64,000 nucleotides of DNA from Vanilla planifolia (GCA_023846275.1 JAIUJO010000091.1:1149729-1213728); one strand, 5' to 3'; positions 28,701 to 44,800 are shown, counted from the stretch's first letter. Program-made: numbers and translations. Notes: generated by a model from the sequence alone, not told the origin.

Positions 28701-31700
28701 TTGGGTGTATGCTTGTGTATGTGTGTGTAGGTGTTTGTGGGCTAGTGTGCACATTTGTTTGTGTGTGTATGAGGGCATTCTATTATGCATTTGTATGTGT
28801 GTGTGTGTGTGTGCATGTATATGTTTAGTGTTTGTGCATGTGGGCATTCATGCACGTGTGTGTATACATTTGAATGTGTGTTTGTGCATGTGTGAAAGCA
28901 TGTGCATGGTGGGTGGGTTAATGTTTGAGCGTATGTGTTTATATGGGTGCATATATGTATGTATGGGTGTGCATTGCATGTGTTCATTTCTTATGTATGT
29001 ATTTGTGCATGCGTGCATGATTGTGATTAATTGCATATGCGTGCATGTGTATTTTTGTGCACATTGGAGTGTGCATGTATATATGTTTGCCTATACATGT
29101 GCATGTATGTGTGTGTGCATATGGGTATGAATGCTTGTGCAAATATAAGTGTGTGTACGTGTGCATTTTCCTATGCCTATACAGGCATGAGTGGGTGCAT
29201 AGGTACGTGTGTTAGTGCATGTGCATGCATATGTGTATCTATGTGCATGTCTATAAGTGAGTGTGTGCATGTGCAAACGCATGTTGGTGTGCGCATATGC
29301 AAATGCGTGTGTGGGTGCATGTGTGTGTGTGTGCATATGCATGCATATTTGTGTCAGTGCCTATGGGCAACTTTTTGACAATGTGTGTGTGTGCATTTGT
29401 AAGCTTGCCTATATTTATTTATTTGTGTGTGTGTATGCATGTATGCATGGTTAAGTGTGCATATGGGCCATTATTTTTGCATGAGCATGCAGGCATGTGG
29501 GTGCATGTGATTGTATGTTTGTCTATGTATCTTTGTTTGCATGTGTCTATGTATAGAAGTGTTCATGCATGTGTATGTATACTTGTACATGCATGTGTGT
29601 TCATGTGTATGTATGTGTGTGTTTGTGTGCATGTGCATGTGTGAATGTGCGCGTATATGCACACACGTGTGTGTGCATGAATGTGTGCATGTGTGTATTT
29701 GTATGTGAGTGTGTGCATGTGCATGTGTGATTTTGTGTATGTGCATGTATATCTATGTGCATGTGCATGCATATGTTTATGTGAATGTGTGTATGAGAGT
29801 GTGGGTGCAAACATGGGTGTATGTGTCTTTGTATAGAAGTGTGTGTTTGTGTGTGTGTGTGTGCATGTATGTTTGCATGTGTTTACATGTGTGTTTGTGT
29901 TTACATCTATGATTGTGTGTGTGTGTGTGTGTGTGTTCGTGTGTCTATGTGTGTGGGCATGCAAGTAGGTGTGTGTCTATGTCTGTATCTATGTGCATAT
30001 GTGTTTTCCTATGTGTGGTGGGTGGATGCATGTGCATGCATGTGTGTTTGTGCATGTGCATGTGTGTAAGTGTGTTTGTGAGTTAGTATCTTTGGGTGCA
30101 TTTGTGTGTGTGTGTTCATTTGCATGTGCATTTGTGCTTGTGTGCATGTAAACAAGTAGATGCATGTGTGTGCACATGTCCATGTATAAGTGTGTTTGAG
30201 TGTGCATGTGTGTGTGTATACATGTGCTTGTGTGTGTTTGTGTGTGTGCATGAGTGTACGTGGGTGTGTGCGCATGGGTGTAAATGTTTATGCATGTGTG
30301 CACACGTTTGCATGTGCCTTTGTGTATGTGTGTGGGTGTGCTTATGCATGTGCATATGTGTACATGTGTGGGCAGTTGTGTTTGTGTATGCAAGTTTGTT
30401 TGTGTGCATATGCATGTGTATAATTATATGTGTTTGTGTGCATGTGTGTGTGTGCATGGTGCTTGTGTGAATCTATATATATGTGCATGTGTGCGATTGT
30501 GTATCTATACATTTTGGTGTGTGTGTGTGTGCTTGTGTGTGTTTGTTCATGTGTATGTGTGCATATGTGTGAATGCACATATGTGGTTGTCTACATGCTT
30601 ATGTGTGTGTGCATTTGTGCATGGGTTCTTATGTGTGTGCTAGGAATGTTTGTGCATGCATGTGTGTATGTGTCTCCATGCTTGTGTGAGTTTAGATCTA
30701 CATGTGTGTTGCTATACATGCTTGTGTGTGTGTAGTTGTGTGCATGTGATTATGTGTGTGTGTATGTGTAACTATTTGTGTAACTTTTTGTTTGTGTATG
30801 TGTGTGTCTATGAGCATTTTTTTGTGAGAATGCTTGCAAGTGTTCATGTGTGTTTATGTGTGTATTTTTGCATTTGTGTGAGCATGTGTGTACTTATGTT
30901 GTGCATCTATTTGTGTGCATGTATATAGTTACATGTGCATGGGTGCTTAAGCGTGCATGTGTGTAGGTGGGCATGTGCATGTGTGTGTATACACATGTGT
31001 CTGTCTACATGTTCATGCGTGTTCATAAGCATGTGTGTAGATGCATGTGTAGTTGCATGTGCGTTTGCTCGTGTGTGCATTGGTACATGTGCACATTTGT
31101 GTGCATAAGTGCACATGTGTGTGTGTGTAAATGTGCATGTAATTTCATGTTTGTGTGTGCATGTGATTGTGCTTACAAGCATGTGTATTCTACATGCATG
31201 TATTTATATATGAATGTATGTGTGCATGTGTTTGTGTGCATGTGTGCTTGGTCATGTATGTGTATGCGTGCATGCTTACTTATGTGTGCATGTGCATATA
31301 AGTGTATGTGTGTGTGTGTATTTGTGCATGTGACATTATGTTGTGTGTGTGCATAGGCATCAGAGTGTGTAGTTGTCAGTGCACATCTTTTTATACATTT
31401 GTATGTGTGTGCATATGCATATGTCTATGTTTCTTTCATGTATGTGTGTGAGCATGTCCATATATGTGCTTGCATATGTGTGCATACATGATTGTGTATG
31501 CATGTGTTTCTATGCTTATGTGTGTGTGTGCTTGTGCTTGTGCCTATGTGTGTGTGCACTTATTTTTATGCATGTGTGTGTATTATGCATGCTTGTGTGT
31601 GCTTGTGTGCATGAGTGTGCATGCTTGTATGTGTGTGTGAGTGTTCTTTTGTGTAGCTTGGTTTATGTGTGTGTTTGTGTATATTTATGAATGCATGTAT

Positions 31701-31836
31701 GTTGTTGCATATGTACATAGGTGTGCGTCTGTGGCTGTGTATGTGTGTATATGTTTATGTGTGATTTTGTGTGTGTGTGTGTGTCTAAGTAGGTGTGCAA
31801 GGTGATGTGAGTGTGTGTGTGTATATGTGTGCATGA

Positions 31837-31839
<3 letters not shown>

Positions 31840-31873
<34 letters not shown>
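31840..31873 (+). repeat. Pure (TG)17 run
   Basis: This 34-bp uninterrupted TG run is the longest pure run I noticed in the array. A comparable GT run of about 29 bp lies at 39,127-39,155. Such runs are the most likely places for length polymorphism. Confidence 0.9.
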
Positions 31874-31874
<1 letters not shown>

Positions 31875-34800
31875 ATGCATGAACATGTGCTATGTGTGTT
31901 GGTGCAAGTGCATTTGTGTTCACATGTAAGTGTGTTTGTGTGCATGCACACATAAGTATATATGTGGGTGGGTGCATACGTGGGTGTGTGTCTTCATGTA
32001 TGTGGGTGTCTGCACATGCATTGTTTTGTGCATATGCATGTATGTTTATATGCATATGTGTGTGCATGTGTGTGCAAGTGTGTGTGCATGTGTATGTGTG
32101 TATATGTCCTTATCTGTGCTTATACATGTGTATGTTTCTATGTGTGCATATTCATGTAATTGTGCTTGTGTGAGCATGAACATGGGTGTCTTTCCATATT
32201 TTTGTCTTTGTGTAAGTATGCATGTGTGAGTGTGCCAACAAGTCCATGTGTGTGTGTATGAGTATGTATGTGTCTGTGTGTACATGTGTATGTGTCCATG
32301 TGTTTATGTGTTTGTGCATTTGTGCATGTGTGGGTGTGTGTTTGCATGCACATGTGTGTGAATGTATGTTTATATGTATGTCTGTGTGTCTTTGTGTGTG
32401 TGCATGTGTGTGTATGCATCTATAGGTGTGCATGTCTATGTTTGATATGTGTGCATTTTTGTATGTGTGTGTGTGTACTTATGTGGTTTTCTATCTGTGT
32501 GTTTGTGCATATGATTGTGTATGTGTGCTTTTGTCTATTTATGCATGTATGATCATGCACATATGTGTATCTCTATGTGTGTATGTGTGTGATTGTGCAT
32601 GCGTGCATGCGTGAGTGTGTGCTCAAGTACATGTTTGATTATGTGTGCATGTGTGTGTGAGCAAGTATGTGTGCATATAGATGTGATTGTGTTTGTGCAT
32701 GTGTTGGCATGTATCCACTTGAACACCTATGTGAATGTGCATTTACATGTTGATGTGTGCATGCATGTGTGTGTGTGTGTCTTTGTGTGCATGCATGTGT
32801 ATGTGAATATGTGTGTGTGCATGTATGAATGTATGTGTAGGTGTGTGAGTACTTTTGTGGTTGTGAGTGTGTGTTTGTGTGTTCATGTAGTTATGTGTAT
32901 GTGTGTTCATGTGGTTGTGTGTGTTGTGTGTGTTTGTGTGTGCTTTTATGTGTGCTTGCATGTTGGTGCATTTGTGCATATATGTGGGTGTGTATACTCA
33001 TATGCATGTGTGTGTGTGCATGTGTATGTGTGTGTATGTGCTAATTATTTGCATTTGCATATGCACCTATGTGCATGTGTATATGTTTTCCTAATGCAAG
33101 CATACATATGGGTGTGAATGCATGTTTGTGTTTGTGTTTGTGCACATGCTTGTGTGTGTATATGCACAAGTGAGTGTGAGTTCCTTTATATGTGCATATG
33201 CATGTGTTTGTGTGCATGTGTGTGCATTCTTGTGAGTGTGTATACATTGTGTATGTGTTCGTGGGTGCGTGTATGCATGTTTGTGTGTAGATGGATCTGT
33301 GTGCATTGGGGTGTGTGTGTGCACGTGCATGTAAAAGTGTGTATGCATTTTGGTATGTGTGTGTATGCAGGTCTGCTTGTGAGTGTGTGAGTGTGTTTGT
33401 GGGCATATATGCACATGCTTGTTTGTGTGTGCATGTGTCTATGTACTTGTCCTATGCATGCATAAATGTGTGTATGTATGTGCACATGCACAAGCTTGTG
33501 TGTATGTATGCATGGGTTTTGTGCATGTGTGTGTATGTATGCATGTATTTATATATTTCTGTATAAGTTTGTATGTGCATATTTGTTTGTCTGTTTTTGT
33601 ACATATTTGTGTGTGTATATTTATGTCAATGGGCATGAGTGTTTGAGTGTGTGCACTTTTGTGCATGTCTGTGTATGTATATGCATGTTTGTGTGCATGC
33701 ATCCATGTGAGTGTGTGCAGGTGTGTCTGTGTGTGTATGTTTATGCATGCTTATGTGTGTGTGAGTGCATGCATGTGTGCATTTATGTGTGTGCATGTGT
33801 GTGTGTATTTGAATACATTTGTGTTGGCATGTGTGCATATTTATATGCAAGTATGTATGTATTTTTGCATGTGTTTGCCTTTATATGTGTGTATGTGTGT
33901 CAATGTGCAAATTTGTGTGTGCACATTCGTGCAAGTGCATGTGTATATGTGTGTGCATATGCATGCATGTGTGTATGCATGTATGTGCAGGTGTGCATGT
34001 GTGTTCATTTTTTATTTGTCCATATGTGTATGTGTGCTTCTTTATGCATTTGTTCAAGCATATTTAAGAATACATGGCTTTGTTTGTGTGCATTTTCTTT
34101 TTTGTGTTTGTATGTGTTCATGTAAAGGTTTGTGTATGCTTGCACATGTGTGTATGAATGCATGTGTATGTGCATGTGTGTGTATGTGAGTGCATGTTTC
34201 TATGCACCTTTGTTTCATGGGTGTGCAAAAGTGTGCATGCATGTTTGTGTGTATGTATACATGTGTGTGTGCATTAATGTGTTTGAGTGTATGTGTACGT
34301 GTGCATGTGTGTGTGTGTGTGTTTGTGTGCATGTGCGTGTGCATGCATGCATTCATGTATGTGTATGAGTGTGAGTGTGTTTGTTTGTGCATGTGTGTGC
34401 AAGGTTATGTGTGTGTGTGTTTATCTACATGTGTGTTTATGCGTATATGTGTGCAAGCTTATTTGTGTGTTCATGTGGGCGAGTGTGCGTGTATGCCTTC
34501 GTGTTTTTATGTGAGACTATATGCATAAGTGTGTGTGTGTAGTTTTTTATGTGTACCCATGTACCTATTTGCTTATGGGTGTTTTTGAATTGTATGCATG
34601 TCTTTGCGAGAGCATGAATGTGTACAGATGTATGTGTGTTTGTGTGCTTGCATATGTGTGTGTTTGAGTATGTGTGTGTGTATGCATGTGTGTGTTTATG
34701 TGCATGTATGTGTGTGTATGTACGTGTGGGTGTATGAGTGTCTTTATGTGCATGTGCACATGTGTGTATTTTTGCATATGTGTGTGTGTGCATGCATATA

Positions 34801-37800
34801 TATATGTGTGCATGTGTGTGTATATACATGTGTGTTTGTGTATGTGTGTATATGTGCGTGCATGTGTGTTTGTGTGTGCATATGTGTATCTATGTGTGAG
34901 TGTGTGTTTTCCTATGTGTTCATGTGTGTGTATAGGAGGGTGTGTGTCTAAGTATGTGAGCATGTACGGGTGTGTGTCTATATTTCTGTATATGCAAATG
35001 CACATGTGTGTAAGCATGTAAGTGCATGTCCACTTGTGTGTGTATGTGTATATGTGATTGTGCACATTTGTGTACATTTATGCATGTGCATTTGCGTGTT
35101 TGTGTCTATGTGTGCATGTGCATGTCTATGAATGTCTGCATGCGAGTTTTTATGTGTTTTTGAATGTAAGTGTGCATATGTGTGCATGTATGTGCCTTTG
35201 TTTGTGTGAGAGTGTGTGCATGTTTATGTTCATGTTTGTGATGATGTTTTTACAACTAATTATGCATGTTTCAATGAGAACATGTGCATGTGTGTCTCAT
35301 GAGAGTACGTGCATGCATATGTGCATGTGTATCTACTCATGCACTTGTTCACATGTGTGTACATGCGTATGATTGTGTGTGCATATACATGTTTGTGTAT
35401 TTGTGCATCTATATGTGCATGATTGCGTACATGTGTGTAGGTTTGTGTGTGTGCATGATTATGCTTATGCATGCATGTGCATGGGTGTGTATATATGCAT
35501 GTGTGTTTATTTGTGTGTCTATGTATGTGTCTGTATAGGTTTACGTATAGGTGTGTGAGCAAATCTGTGAGTGTGTGTGCATATGTTCATGTGTGCATGC
35601 ATATACATATGTATGGATATAGTTGTGCACATTTGTGTGTGTGTAGTGCATAAAGGAGTGCTTATGCATGTGTGTATGTTTGTATGTGTGTCTGTGTGTG
35701 TTTATGTATGCATGTGCATCTGTGTGCGTGTTTATGATTTGTGGGTCCACACATATGTACTTTTGTGCTTATGTATCTATATGTGTGATTGTATATATAT
35801 TTATGCATGCTTGTGTGTGGGTGCATATATTTTTTTTTGCACAAATATGTTTATGTTTGTTTGTACTGTGCATTGTGTGAGGGTTGTGTGTGTACATTTT
35901 TGTGCATAAGTGTGTGTGTGTGTGTGTGTCTATATTGGTATGTGCATGTGTGTTTGTGCATAAGTATGAATGTGAGTAGGCATGTGCGTGTATGTGTGTA
36001 TATGCTCATGCAAATGTGTCGATATATGAATGTATATAATTCATGTATGTGTGTGTGTACATGTGGCTACATATCTATGTATATGAATGTGTGTGCAAGC
36101 TTTCGTGTATATGCATGATTACATATTTATTCGTGTGCATGTGTGTATATGAGTATGTGCATGCAAGTGCAGGTGTGTGCATGTGTGTGTGTGTGTGTAT
36201 GTGCATGTGTGGCTGCGTAAGTGTGAGTATTTACATTTGTGTGCATGTATGTGTACACATTTGTGCATGTGTGTGTGAGGGCATGTGTTTGTTGGTGTGT
36301 GTGTGTCTATTCATGCATGCAAACTTTTATGTGTATGTGTCTGCATTTGAATGAGCACACATATCTACGTGCTTCCTTACATTGCGTATATGTGTGTGTG
36401 CATGTATTTGTGTTCGTGTGTGTATGGCTATATGAAGGCATGTGTGCATGTTTGCACTTGATTGTGTGCATGTGTTAGGGCATGCGTGTGTGAATGTTTG
36501 TGTTCACATGTGTGTATGTGTGTGCATGTTCATATGCCTGTGCGTGTTTGTGTGCATGTATGTGTATATATGTAGGTGCATGTGTGTGCATTTATTTATG
36601 CATGTGTATGTGTGTGCATTTACATGTGCGTGCATGTGGGCATCTATGTATGTATGTTTGCATGTGTATGTGTGTGTGCATTTGCTTTTATCTACATGTA
36701 ATTCTATGTGTGGATGTGTGTGTGCATGTCATTGTGGTTGTGTGTGTGTCTACATGTGTTTGGGTTCATATGCATGTGTGTGTGCATGTGCATGTACACA
36801 CATATGAATGTGTCTTATGTCTGCTTGTGCATGCATGCATGTGATTATGTGTGTGTATGTGTGCAACTGTGTGCATGTGTGGTTGTAAGTATGTGTGCAT
36901 GCATGTGTTGGCATGTGTGTCTACACTTATATGCATGAATGTCTTTTTGTGCTCGTGTGCGTGTGCATGTGTGCATATGTATGCTTATATACATGCATTT
37001 ATATGTACATGTTTGTGCTTGTGCACGTATGTGTGTGCATTCGTTCTTGCGTGTGTGCATACGTGGGCTTTCGGGGGTGCATGTGCATGTCTACATGTGT
37101 TTCTATGTGTGTTTATACATGCGTGCACATGTTTTATGTTTGCATTTGTGTGTATTTGTATGGGAACATGTACATGTGTGTTTGTGTGTGTATGTGTATA
37201 TGTGTGTGCACATACACAAGTGTGTGAGCATGTGCATCTATGTGTGTATTCATGAGTGTGCATAAGTGTGCATGTCTATGAGTGTGTGTTTGTTTGTGCA
37301 TGTGTGTGTGTGTGCTTGTCTATTTTAGTGTGTGTGTGTGTGTGTGTGTTTGTGTGTGTGCATGTACATCTATGCATACTTGTGTTCATGTGTGTGTGTG
37401 CATGTGCATGGATGGATCTATAATTATGCATTTTGTGTGTGTTGATGTGTGTGCATATGTACTTATGTCTGCTTATGAATTTGTGTTCAACTATGCATGT
37501 ATTCATATGCATGGGTCTATGATGTATGTGTGTATGTGCTTGTACATGTGTTTGAGTGTGTGCTTATGAGCATGCATGCATGCACGTGTGCATGTGTGTG
37601 TTCGTGCATGTGTGCTGGTGTGTGCACGAGCATGTGTGTGTATATTGTGTGTATGGTGTGTGCATGTGGAATGGTGTGCATATATTTGCATGTGTGAACA
37701 TGTGCATGCATTTTTGTGTCTTTCCTTGTACATGTGTGTGAGTGCATAAATGTGCGCATGTATGCATCCACTCATACATGTTTGTCTATGTATGCATGAC

Positions 37801-39126
37801 TATGTTTATGTTTGTTAGTGTGTGTGTCTGCTTTTTTGTGTCTTTATGTGTGTGCACACATGTTTATTTATATGTGGACCAATGAGCCTATGTGTATGTG
37901 CATGCATGCTTGTGTGCATGTGTGTGTGTGCATGTGTGTGTATGCATGTGTGTGATTGTGCAAATGTGTTTGTGCATCTATGTATGTGTGTGAGTGTGTC
38001 TATGTAATTGTGAGATTGTTCATGCATGTGTGTGCATATACTTATGTTTGGGTGTACATGTTTGTCTATGTGTACAAAGGTATGCTTGTGCATGTGTGTG
38101 TGTATGTGTGTGTGTGCATCTACTTATTTGTGTGTTTACATGTGTGTGCAAGTGTATGTGCATGTTTGTACTTGTGTGTGTGTGTTGGTGCATGTGTGTG
38201 AATGTGCATGTGTGGCTCTATTCATGCATGTGTACATGTGAGTGTTTGTGCATGTATAAGTTTGTGAGCATGTTCATGTTTATATATGTGTGTGTGTGTC
38301 TTAGTGGGTGTGCACGTATGCATGTGCATGCATATTTTTGTGTGCATGTTTGTGGGAGTCTCAAAAGATGTGTGTGTGTGTGTATATGTTTATATGTGTG
38401 TGCACCTATATTTTTGTATATGTGTGCGTGCTTGTCTATGCAAGAGCATGCACACACATGTGATTACGTGTGTATTCATGCATTTGGGTGTTTTTGGGTA
38501 CGTGTCTGTGTGTGAGTGTGCACATGCATGAATTTGCAGATGTGTGAATGTGCACATACGCACGTGTGTGCATGTGTGTATAGGTGTGTGATGTTGCAAG
38601 TGTTTGTGCATGTGTGTATGTTCATCTACTTATGTATGTGTGCCTATGCATGCTTGTGAGTGTTATGTGTGTGCACATGTATGCATTTGGTCTGTCTTTT
38701 CATGTTTGTGCACGTGTGGGTGCTAGGGAAAGATGATGCATGCCTATTAATATGTGCATGCCTGTGTGTGCATACTTGTGTCTATGTGTGTGTTCATATG
38801 TGTATGCTTGTGTATTTGTGTTTGTGCTTTTGTAGGTGTGTTTGTGGGGATGTTTGGGTGTGTCTATGTGTAGTTGTGCATGTGCATGTGTTTGTGTGTG
38901 TGTGTGTATGTGTGTGTAAACTTATTGCATGTATGAATGTGTGTATGTGCATGCATGTGTAAAAATATGTCTACGTGCTTGTGTAAAAGTGTGTGTGCAT
39001 ACATTTGTGTGTGTACATGCATGTGTGTGTGAAACTATGTAGTTGCTTGTGTGTACATCTTTGTGTGCACGTATGTGCGTGTGCTTGTGGGTGCATGTGT
39101 TTGTGTGTAGTTTTTTGTGTGCATTG

Positions 39127-39157
<31 letters not shown>

Positions 39158-41624
39158 TGTGTGTCTACATTCTTGCAAGTGTGTGTGCTTGCATGTGTGC
39201 ATGTGTGTGCGCAGTGTGCGTCTATGTATGCATGTCAGTGTGTGTGAGTGTTTGCGCATGTCTTAGTGGGTATGTGTGTGCATGTGCCTGTATCTGTTTG
39301 TGTGCATCCATGTGTATGTACAAGTATGTATGTTTGAAAGTTTGTGTGTGTGTGTGTGCATGGGTGGAATCACGCATGCATGTGGGTGCATGCATCTTTG
39401 AGTTTGTGCACGTCCATGTGTATGTGTTTGTACATTTGTGGATGTGAGCAAGCATCTATGCATACATGTTTTCATGTATTTAGGTGTTCTTGTAAGTGTG
39501 TGGGTTTGTGCATGTAAGTACATGTGTGTATGAGTTTATTTGTGTGAGTACACCTGTGTCTGCATGTGTATGTGCTTGTGTGTGTATATGTGTGTGCATG
39601 CGTGTGTGTGTGGCTGCATTTGTAGGAGTGCTTGAGTGTGTGTTTGTGTGCACACATGTGCATGTGGCAGTTTATACTTATGTGTGTGTGAGGCTGTATG
39701 TGTGCTTTTGTGTGCTTTTATGCTTATGCATGTGAGTGTATGCATGCATATGTGTGTGTGCATGTTTTTATGCATGTGTGTGTGTGCATTTACAAGTTCG
39801 TGTGTCGATACTCCTGTGTGTGTGTGCATGTGTGTGGGGGTGCATGCATGTGTGTGTTTTTGTTTATGTGTGTCTGTGCATGTGTGTGTGTATGGGCATG
39901 TGTGCATGTGTGGATTCATGTGCATATGTGAATGTGCACATGTGTGTCTTTGTTTGCGTGTGCACATGTGTTTCTTTGTGTGTGTTTTCACATGTGTGTG
40001 TGTGTGTGCTTCTTTGCATGTGGTTGTGTGTCTGTGTGTGCTCATGTGTTTTTGTTCACATGCATTCTTGTGTGTATATATGTGCATGCATGCATGTGTT
40101 TATGTGTGTGCATGTGCATTTGATCATGTGTGATTGTGTTTGTGGTTTTGTGTGTGCCTGTGTGTGCATGCATATGTGTGCATGTATGAGTGTGTGTATA
40201 GACACTTGCATGTGTTTTTATATTTGTATGTTTGTATGTGTGTAGGTGTGTATGTGCATGTCTATATTTGTGCATATGCATGTGTTTGTGTGTGTTTGCA
40301 AGTGTGTGTCTACATATTTGTGTGTATATTTTCATGTTGTGTGTGAGTTTGTTTGTCTATGAGCATCTATTTGTCTATGAGTGTATGTGTACCTCTATGG
40401 TTATTTCTATGTATATGTGACCATGTTTTTTTGTGCATGCCAACTTTTGTGTTTGTGTTTTTGTGCATGTGTGCATGAGTGTGTGCATATGTGTTTTTGT
40501 TCTCATGTGTGCATGTTTGCACATGATTGGGTGTGTGTGTATTTGTGGTTGCATGTGTGATTGCCTGTGTATGTGGGTGTGTGTGTGGCTATGCACATAC
40601 ATGTGTGCATGTAGGTGCATTTGTGTCTGCTTGTGTGTGCATGTGTGCAGGAAGTGTATTTATGAGCATATGTGTGTGTTTTTGTGTGAGTATTTGTGCA
40701 TTCATGTGTGTGTATATGTGTTTGGCATGTGTATGTGTGTGCATGTATTTGTTTGTGTATGTGTTTGTGTTTGTACATGCATGCACATGTGGGTGTGTTG
40801 GTGCATGTGTCTGTGTTCATGTTTATGGGTGTATGTCATTGTATGGGTGTATGTGTGTGTCCATGTGTGTGCATTTGCCTATGTCAAGCATGTGTGTGCA
40901 TGTGTGTGTTTGTATGCTCAGACAAATGTGTGGTTATGTGGGTGCATGCTTGTGTGTCTTCATGTCTGCTTGCAAATCTGTGTGTTTGTGCATGTGTGTA
41001 TGCACGTGTGTGTGCATATGTGTCTACATGTGCCTGTGCATGTTTGTGTGTGCTTGTGTGTATGAGTTCATGCATTTGCTTGCATTTTCTTATGCATGTC
41101 TATTTGTATATGTGTGTGCATGCATATGCACATGTGTGAGAATGATTATACATGTTTGTCTTTGAGTGTATGTTTTTGTGCATGCATTTATATATTGGTG
41201 TGTGTGCATATGTACAAGTGCTGTGAGTGTGTATGTATGCTCTTATTTTTATGCATGAGTGCACGTGTTCAAGGTATATAGATGTGAGTGTGTACATGTG
41301 TGTGTGTATGAGTCTGTGTGCATGAGCATGTTTGTGTCTCTATGCATATGAGCATGTGTGCATGTTTGTTTGTAGGTGCATCTATATGTATATGCATGTG
41401 TTTGACATCTTGTGCAATGTGTTTATGTGTGTAACCACTATGTGAATGTGTGTGTATGTATTTGTGTCTATGTGTAGGTATATGTGTCTATGTTTACATG
41501 CAAGCATATTTGTGTAGGTCTATGCACATCCATCTATGTATGTATATATGTGTGTATATGTGTATGTGTGCATATATGTATATGTGCATGCATGCATGTG
41601 TGGTTGTGTGTGTGGGTGAGTGTC

Positions 41625-41760
41625 AATGAGTGCATGCATATGTGTGTGTGCATAGACATATTGTGCACACTTTTGTGTGTGTGTGTGTGAGTGTGCATCA
41701 TTGAGTTCATGCATATGTGTGTGTGTGTGAATGGCCATGTTGTGTGCACCTTTTTGTGCT
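41625..41760 (+). repeat. Imperfect 75-bp tandem duplication
   Basis: The segment from 41,625 (AATGAGTGCATGCATATGTG, later TTGTGCACACTTTTGTG) recurs from 41,700 (ATTGAGTTCATGCATATGTG, later GTGTGCACCTTTTTGTG) with several substitutions. Confidence 0.7.
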
Positions 41761-41899
41761 TGTGTTTGTGCATGTGTATGTGTGGGTCTCTTTGTGTGTA
41801 TGTGTGAATCTGTGTGTGTATGTGTGTGAGTGCATTTGTGTGTGCGAATAGTTTTGCATGTGTGTGCCTATATGAATGTATGCATGCAGGTGTGTGTGC

Positions 41900-44800
41900 C
41901 TATGCATGTGTTTACATGTGTGTGCATGTGTGTGTGAATGTGCTTGTATATGTGCATGCATGCATGTGTATGTACAAGTAAGTGTGTGTGTTTGTGTATG
42001 TGTGTAAGTGTGTATGCATGTGTGTTTGTGCATGTGTGTGTGCATGTCTATATGCATTCACCTGTGTGTGTAAATGCACATGTTCATGCATATATGTGTG
42101 AGTGCTTATTTGTGTGTGTGCATTAGTTTTTGCATGTGTGCATGCATGTGTGAAGGCATGCATGTGTGTATGCTTCCATTCATATGTGTTTATGTGTTGT
42201 GCATTTGTTCATGTGCATTGAAATGATGAGGTATGTTTGCATTCATACGAGTCAAAATGTGTGTAGTCATATGCATATGTGTGTGTGCACACATGGTTGT
42301 GCATATGTGCGGGTGCATATTCGTGTGTGCATGTGAATGTGTGTGTGCACGTGTGATCATGTGTGCATGCATGCATGTGTTGAGTGACCTTATGTGTGTG
42401 TGTACTTAGTGTTGGTGAATATATGCATTTATGTGTGTGAACTTGAATGCATGTGCATGTGTTATTGTGTTTGTAGGTGTGCATGTGTATGTATGTGACT
42501 GTGTGTGTATACTTTTTTATGTGCTTGTATGGTTGTGTGTCCGCATGTGCATGTGTGTCTGTGTGTCTGTGTGTATGCTTGTGTGGATGAGTGTGAGTGT
42601 GCACATGTGTATGTGTATCAAAGTGCTTGAGTGTGCATGTTTTTGTATGTGTTTGTTTGTGTGTGTGTGCATGTGTGTGTGGGCATATGGGCATGTACAT
42701 GTGCATGTGTGTGTGTGCATATGCATGCATGTGTACATGTGTGCATGTATCTAATTGAGCATGTGTGTATATATATGTGTTCGTGTGTGCATAATGTATT
42801 TGAGTTCATGTGGGTATATATGTGTGTGTCTTTATGTTCTTGTGTGTGTGTAGATGAGTTTACATGCATATGTGCATATGTGTGTGTGTGAGAGCAAGTG
42901 TGGGTGCATAAACACATGTGTGGGTGTACACATATTTGTGCTTATGTGTCTATTCGGGCAAATGTGCCTATGTTTGTTTCCATGTGCTTGTGTATGTTTG
43001 TATGTTCATGCATGCACATGTACATATTTGTGTGTGTTTGCATGCATATGTTTGTGTGTGTGTGTGCACACATTAACATATATCCATGTGTGTGTGTGAG
43101 TGTGCATGTGCATGTTTGTGTTTGTGTGTGCATATGTGTTTGTGTATGTGTTAGTACGTGAGTGTTTGTGTGTGTCTACATATATGTGCATATGTGTGTA
43201 CATGTGTGTGCATGTTTGAGTGCCTATGCATGCATGTGTGTGTGTACATGTGCAAGTGTGTGTGTGTCCATGTGTGTGTGAATGTGTGTGCATATATGGG
43301 TGTGCTAGTGCGGGTGCATGTCATTACATATTTGTGCATGTTTGTGAATTATGCATGTAAGAGCATGTTTTTGTGTGTTTGCATGTGTGAGAGTGTTTGT
43401 GTATCTGAGTCTATGTGTGTGTGCATGTATACATATGTATGCACTTGTGTGTGTGTGCATGTGGAATGAGCATGTCGTTGTGCACATCTGTGCATACATG
43501 TGTTTGAATGCATTTGTTTGTGCATGTGTGTATAAGTATGTGCACGTGTATGCATGTGTGTGTATGCATTTCTATATATGTGTGCCTATGAATATGCATG
43601 AGTTTGCATGTGCATGCATGAGTTTGTATATGTGCATGCATGCATGTGTGTGTGTATGTGTGCATGTGTGTTTGTGCATATGTGTGTGCATATCTATGCA
43701 TTCACATATGTGTAAAGATGCACATGTTCATGCATCTGTTTATGTAAGTGCTTATATGTATGTGTTTCGATATTTGCATGTGTGAGAGCATGTATGTGTG
43801 TGCTTCCATTCATGTGTGTTTAAGCAAAGTGCATTTGTTCATGTTCATACAAATGATGATGTATGTTTGTGTTCATGAGAGTCAGTATGTGTGTGTGCTT
43901 ATGTATATGTGCATATGTGCTATGCATGTGCCTATGTGTGTGTCCATATTTGTGTGTGTGAATGAGTGCATGCTTGTGTAATCATGTGTGCATGCACGCA
44001 AGCATCTGTTTGTGCAAGTGAGTGACTCTATGTGTGTGTGTACTAGTGCTAGTGAATGTGTGTATGGACTTGAATGCATGTGTATGTGCTATTTAGTTTG
44101 TTGGTGTGCATATGTATGTATATGTGTGTGAATTCTTTTTTTGTGCTTGTATGGTTGTGTATGCATGTGTATGTGTGTATCTGTGTATGTGTGTAGTGTG
44201 CATGCTTGTGTGGATGAGTGTGAATGTGCGCATGTGTTTGTATACCAGAGTGCTTGTTTGTGCATGTGTTTGTGTGTGTGTGCATGTGTGTGTGGGCATG
44301 TTTGCATGTATATGTGCATATGTGTGTATGTGTGCATGTGCATGCACGTGTATGAGTGTGTGTACTTTTGTGTGTATGTGTGTGTGTGCATGTTTCCAAA
44401 TGAGCATGTGCTTGTATGTGTGTTTGTGTTATGTGTGCATGATGTATTTGAGTTCATGTGGGTGTGTATGTGTGTTTCTTTATGTGTTTGTGTGTGTGTG
44501 GATGAGTTTACATATATATGTTCATATGTAAGTGTGTGAGAGTGAGTGTGTATGCATGTGTGGGTGTGTGTGGGTTGATGTGTGCATGTGTATGCATTCA
44601 AGCGTACGTGCATGCGTTTGTTTGCTTGTTTATGCATGTTTGCGTGTTCATGCATCCATGTGTGTGTGTTTGTATGTGTGTGTATGTGTGCATATATTTG
44701 TCTGTGTGTGTGCACATGTACATATATAATGTGTGTGTGTGACCATCTATGTGCGTATGCATGTTTGTGTGTAAATATGTGTGCTTACATGTGTGCATGT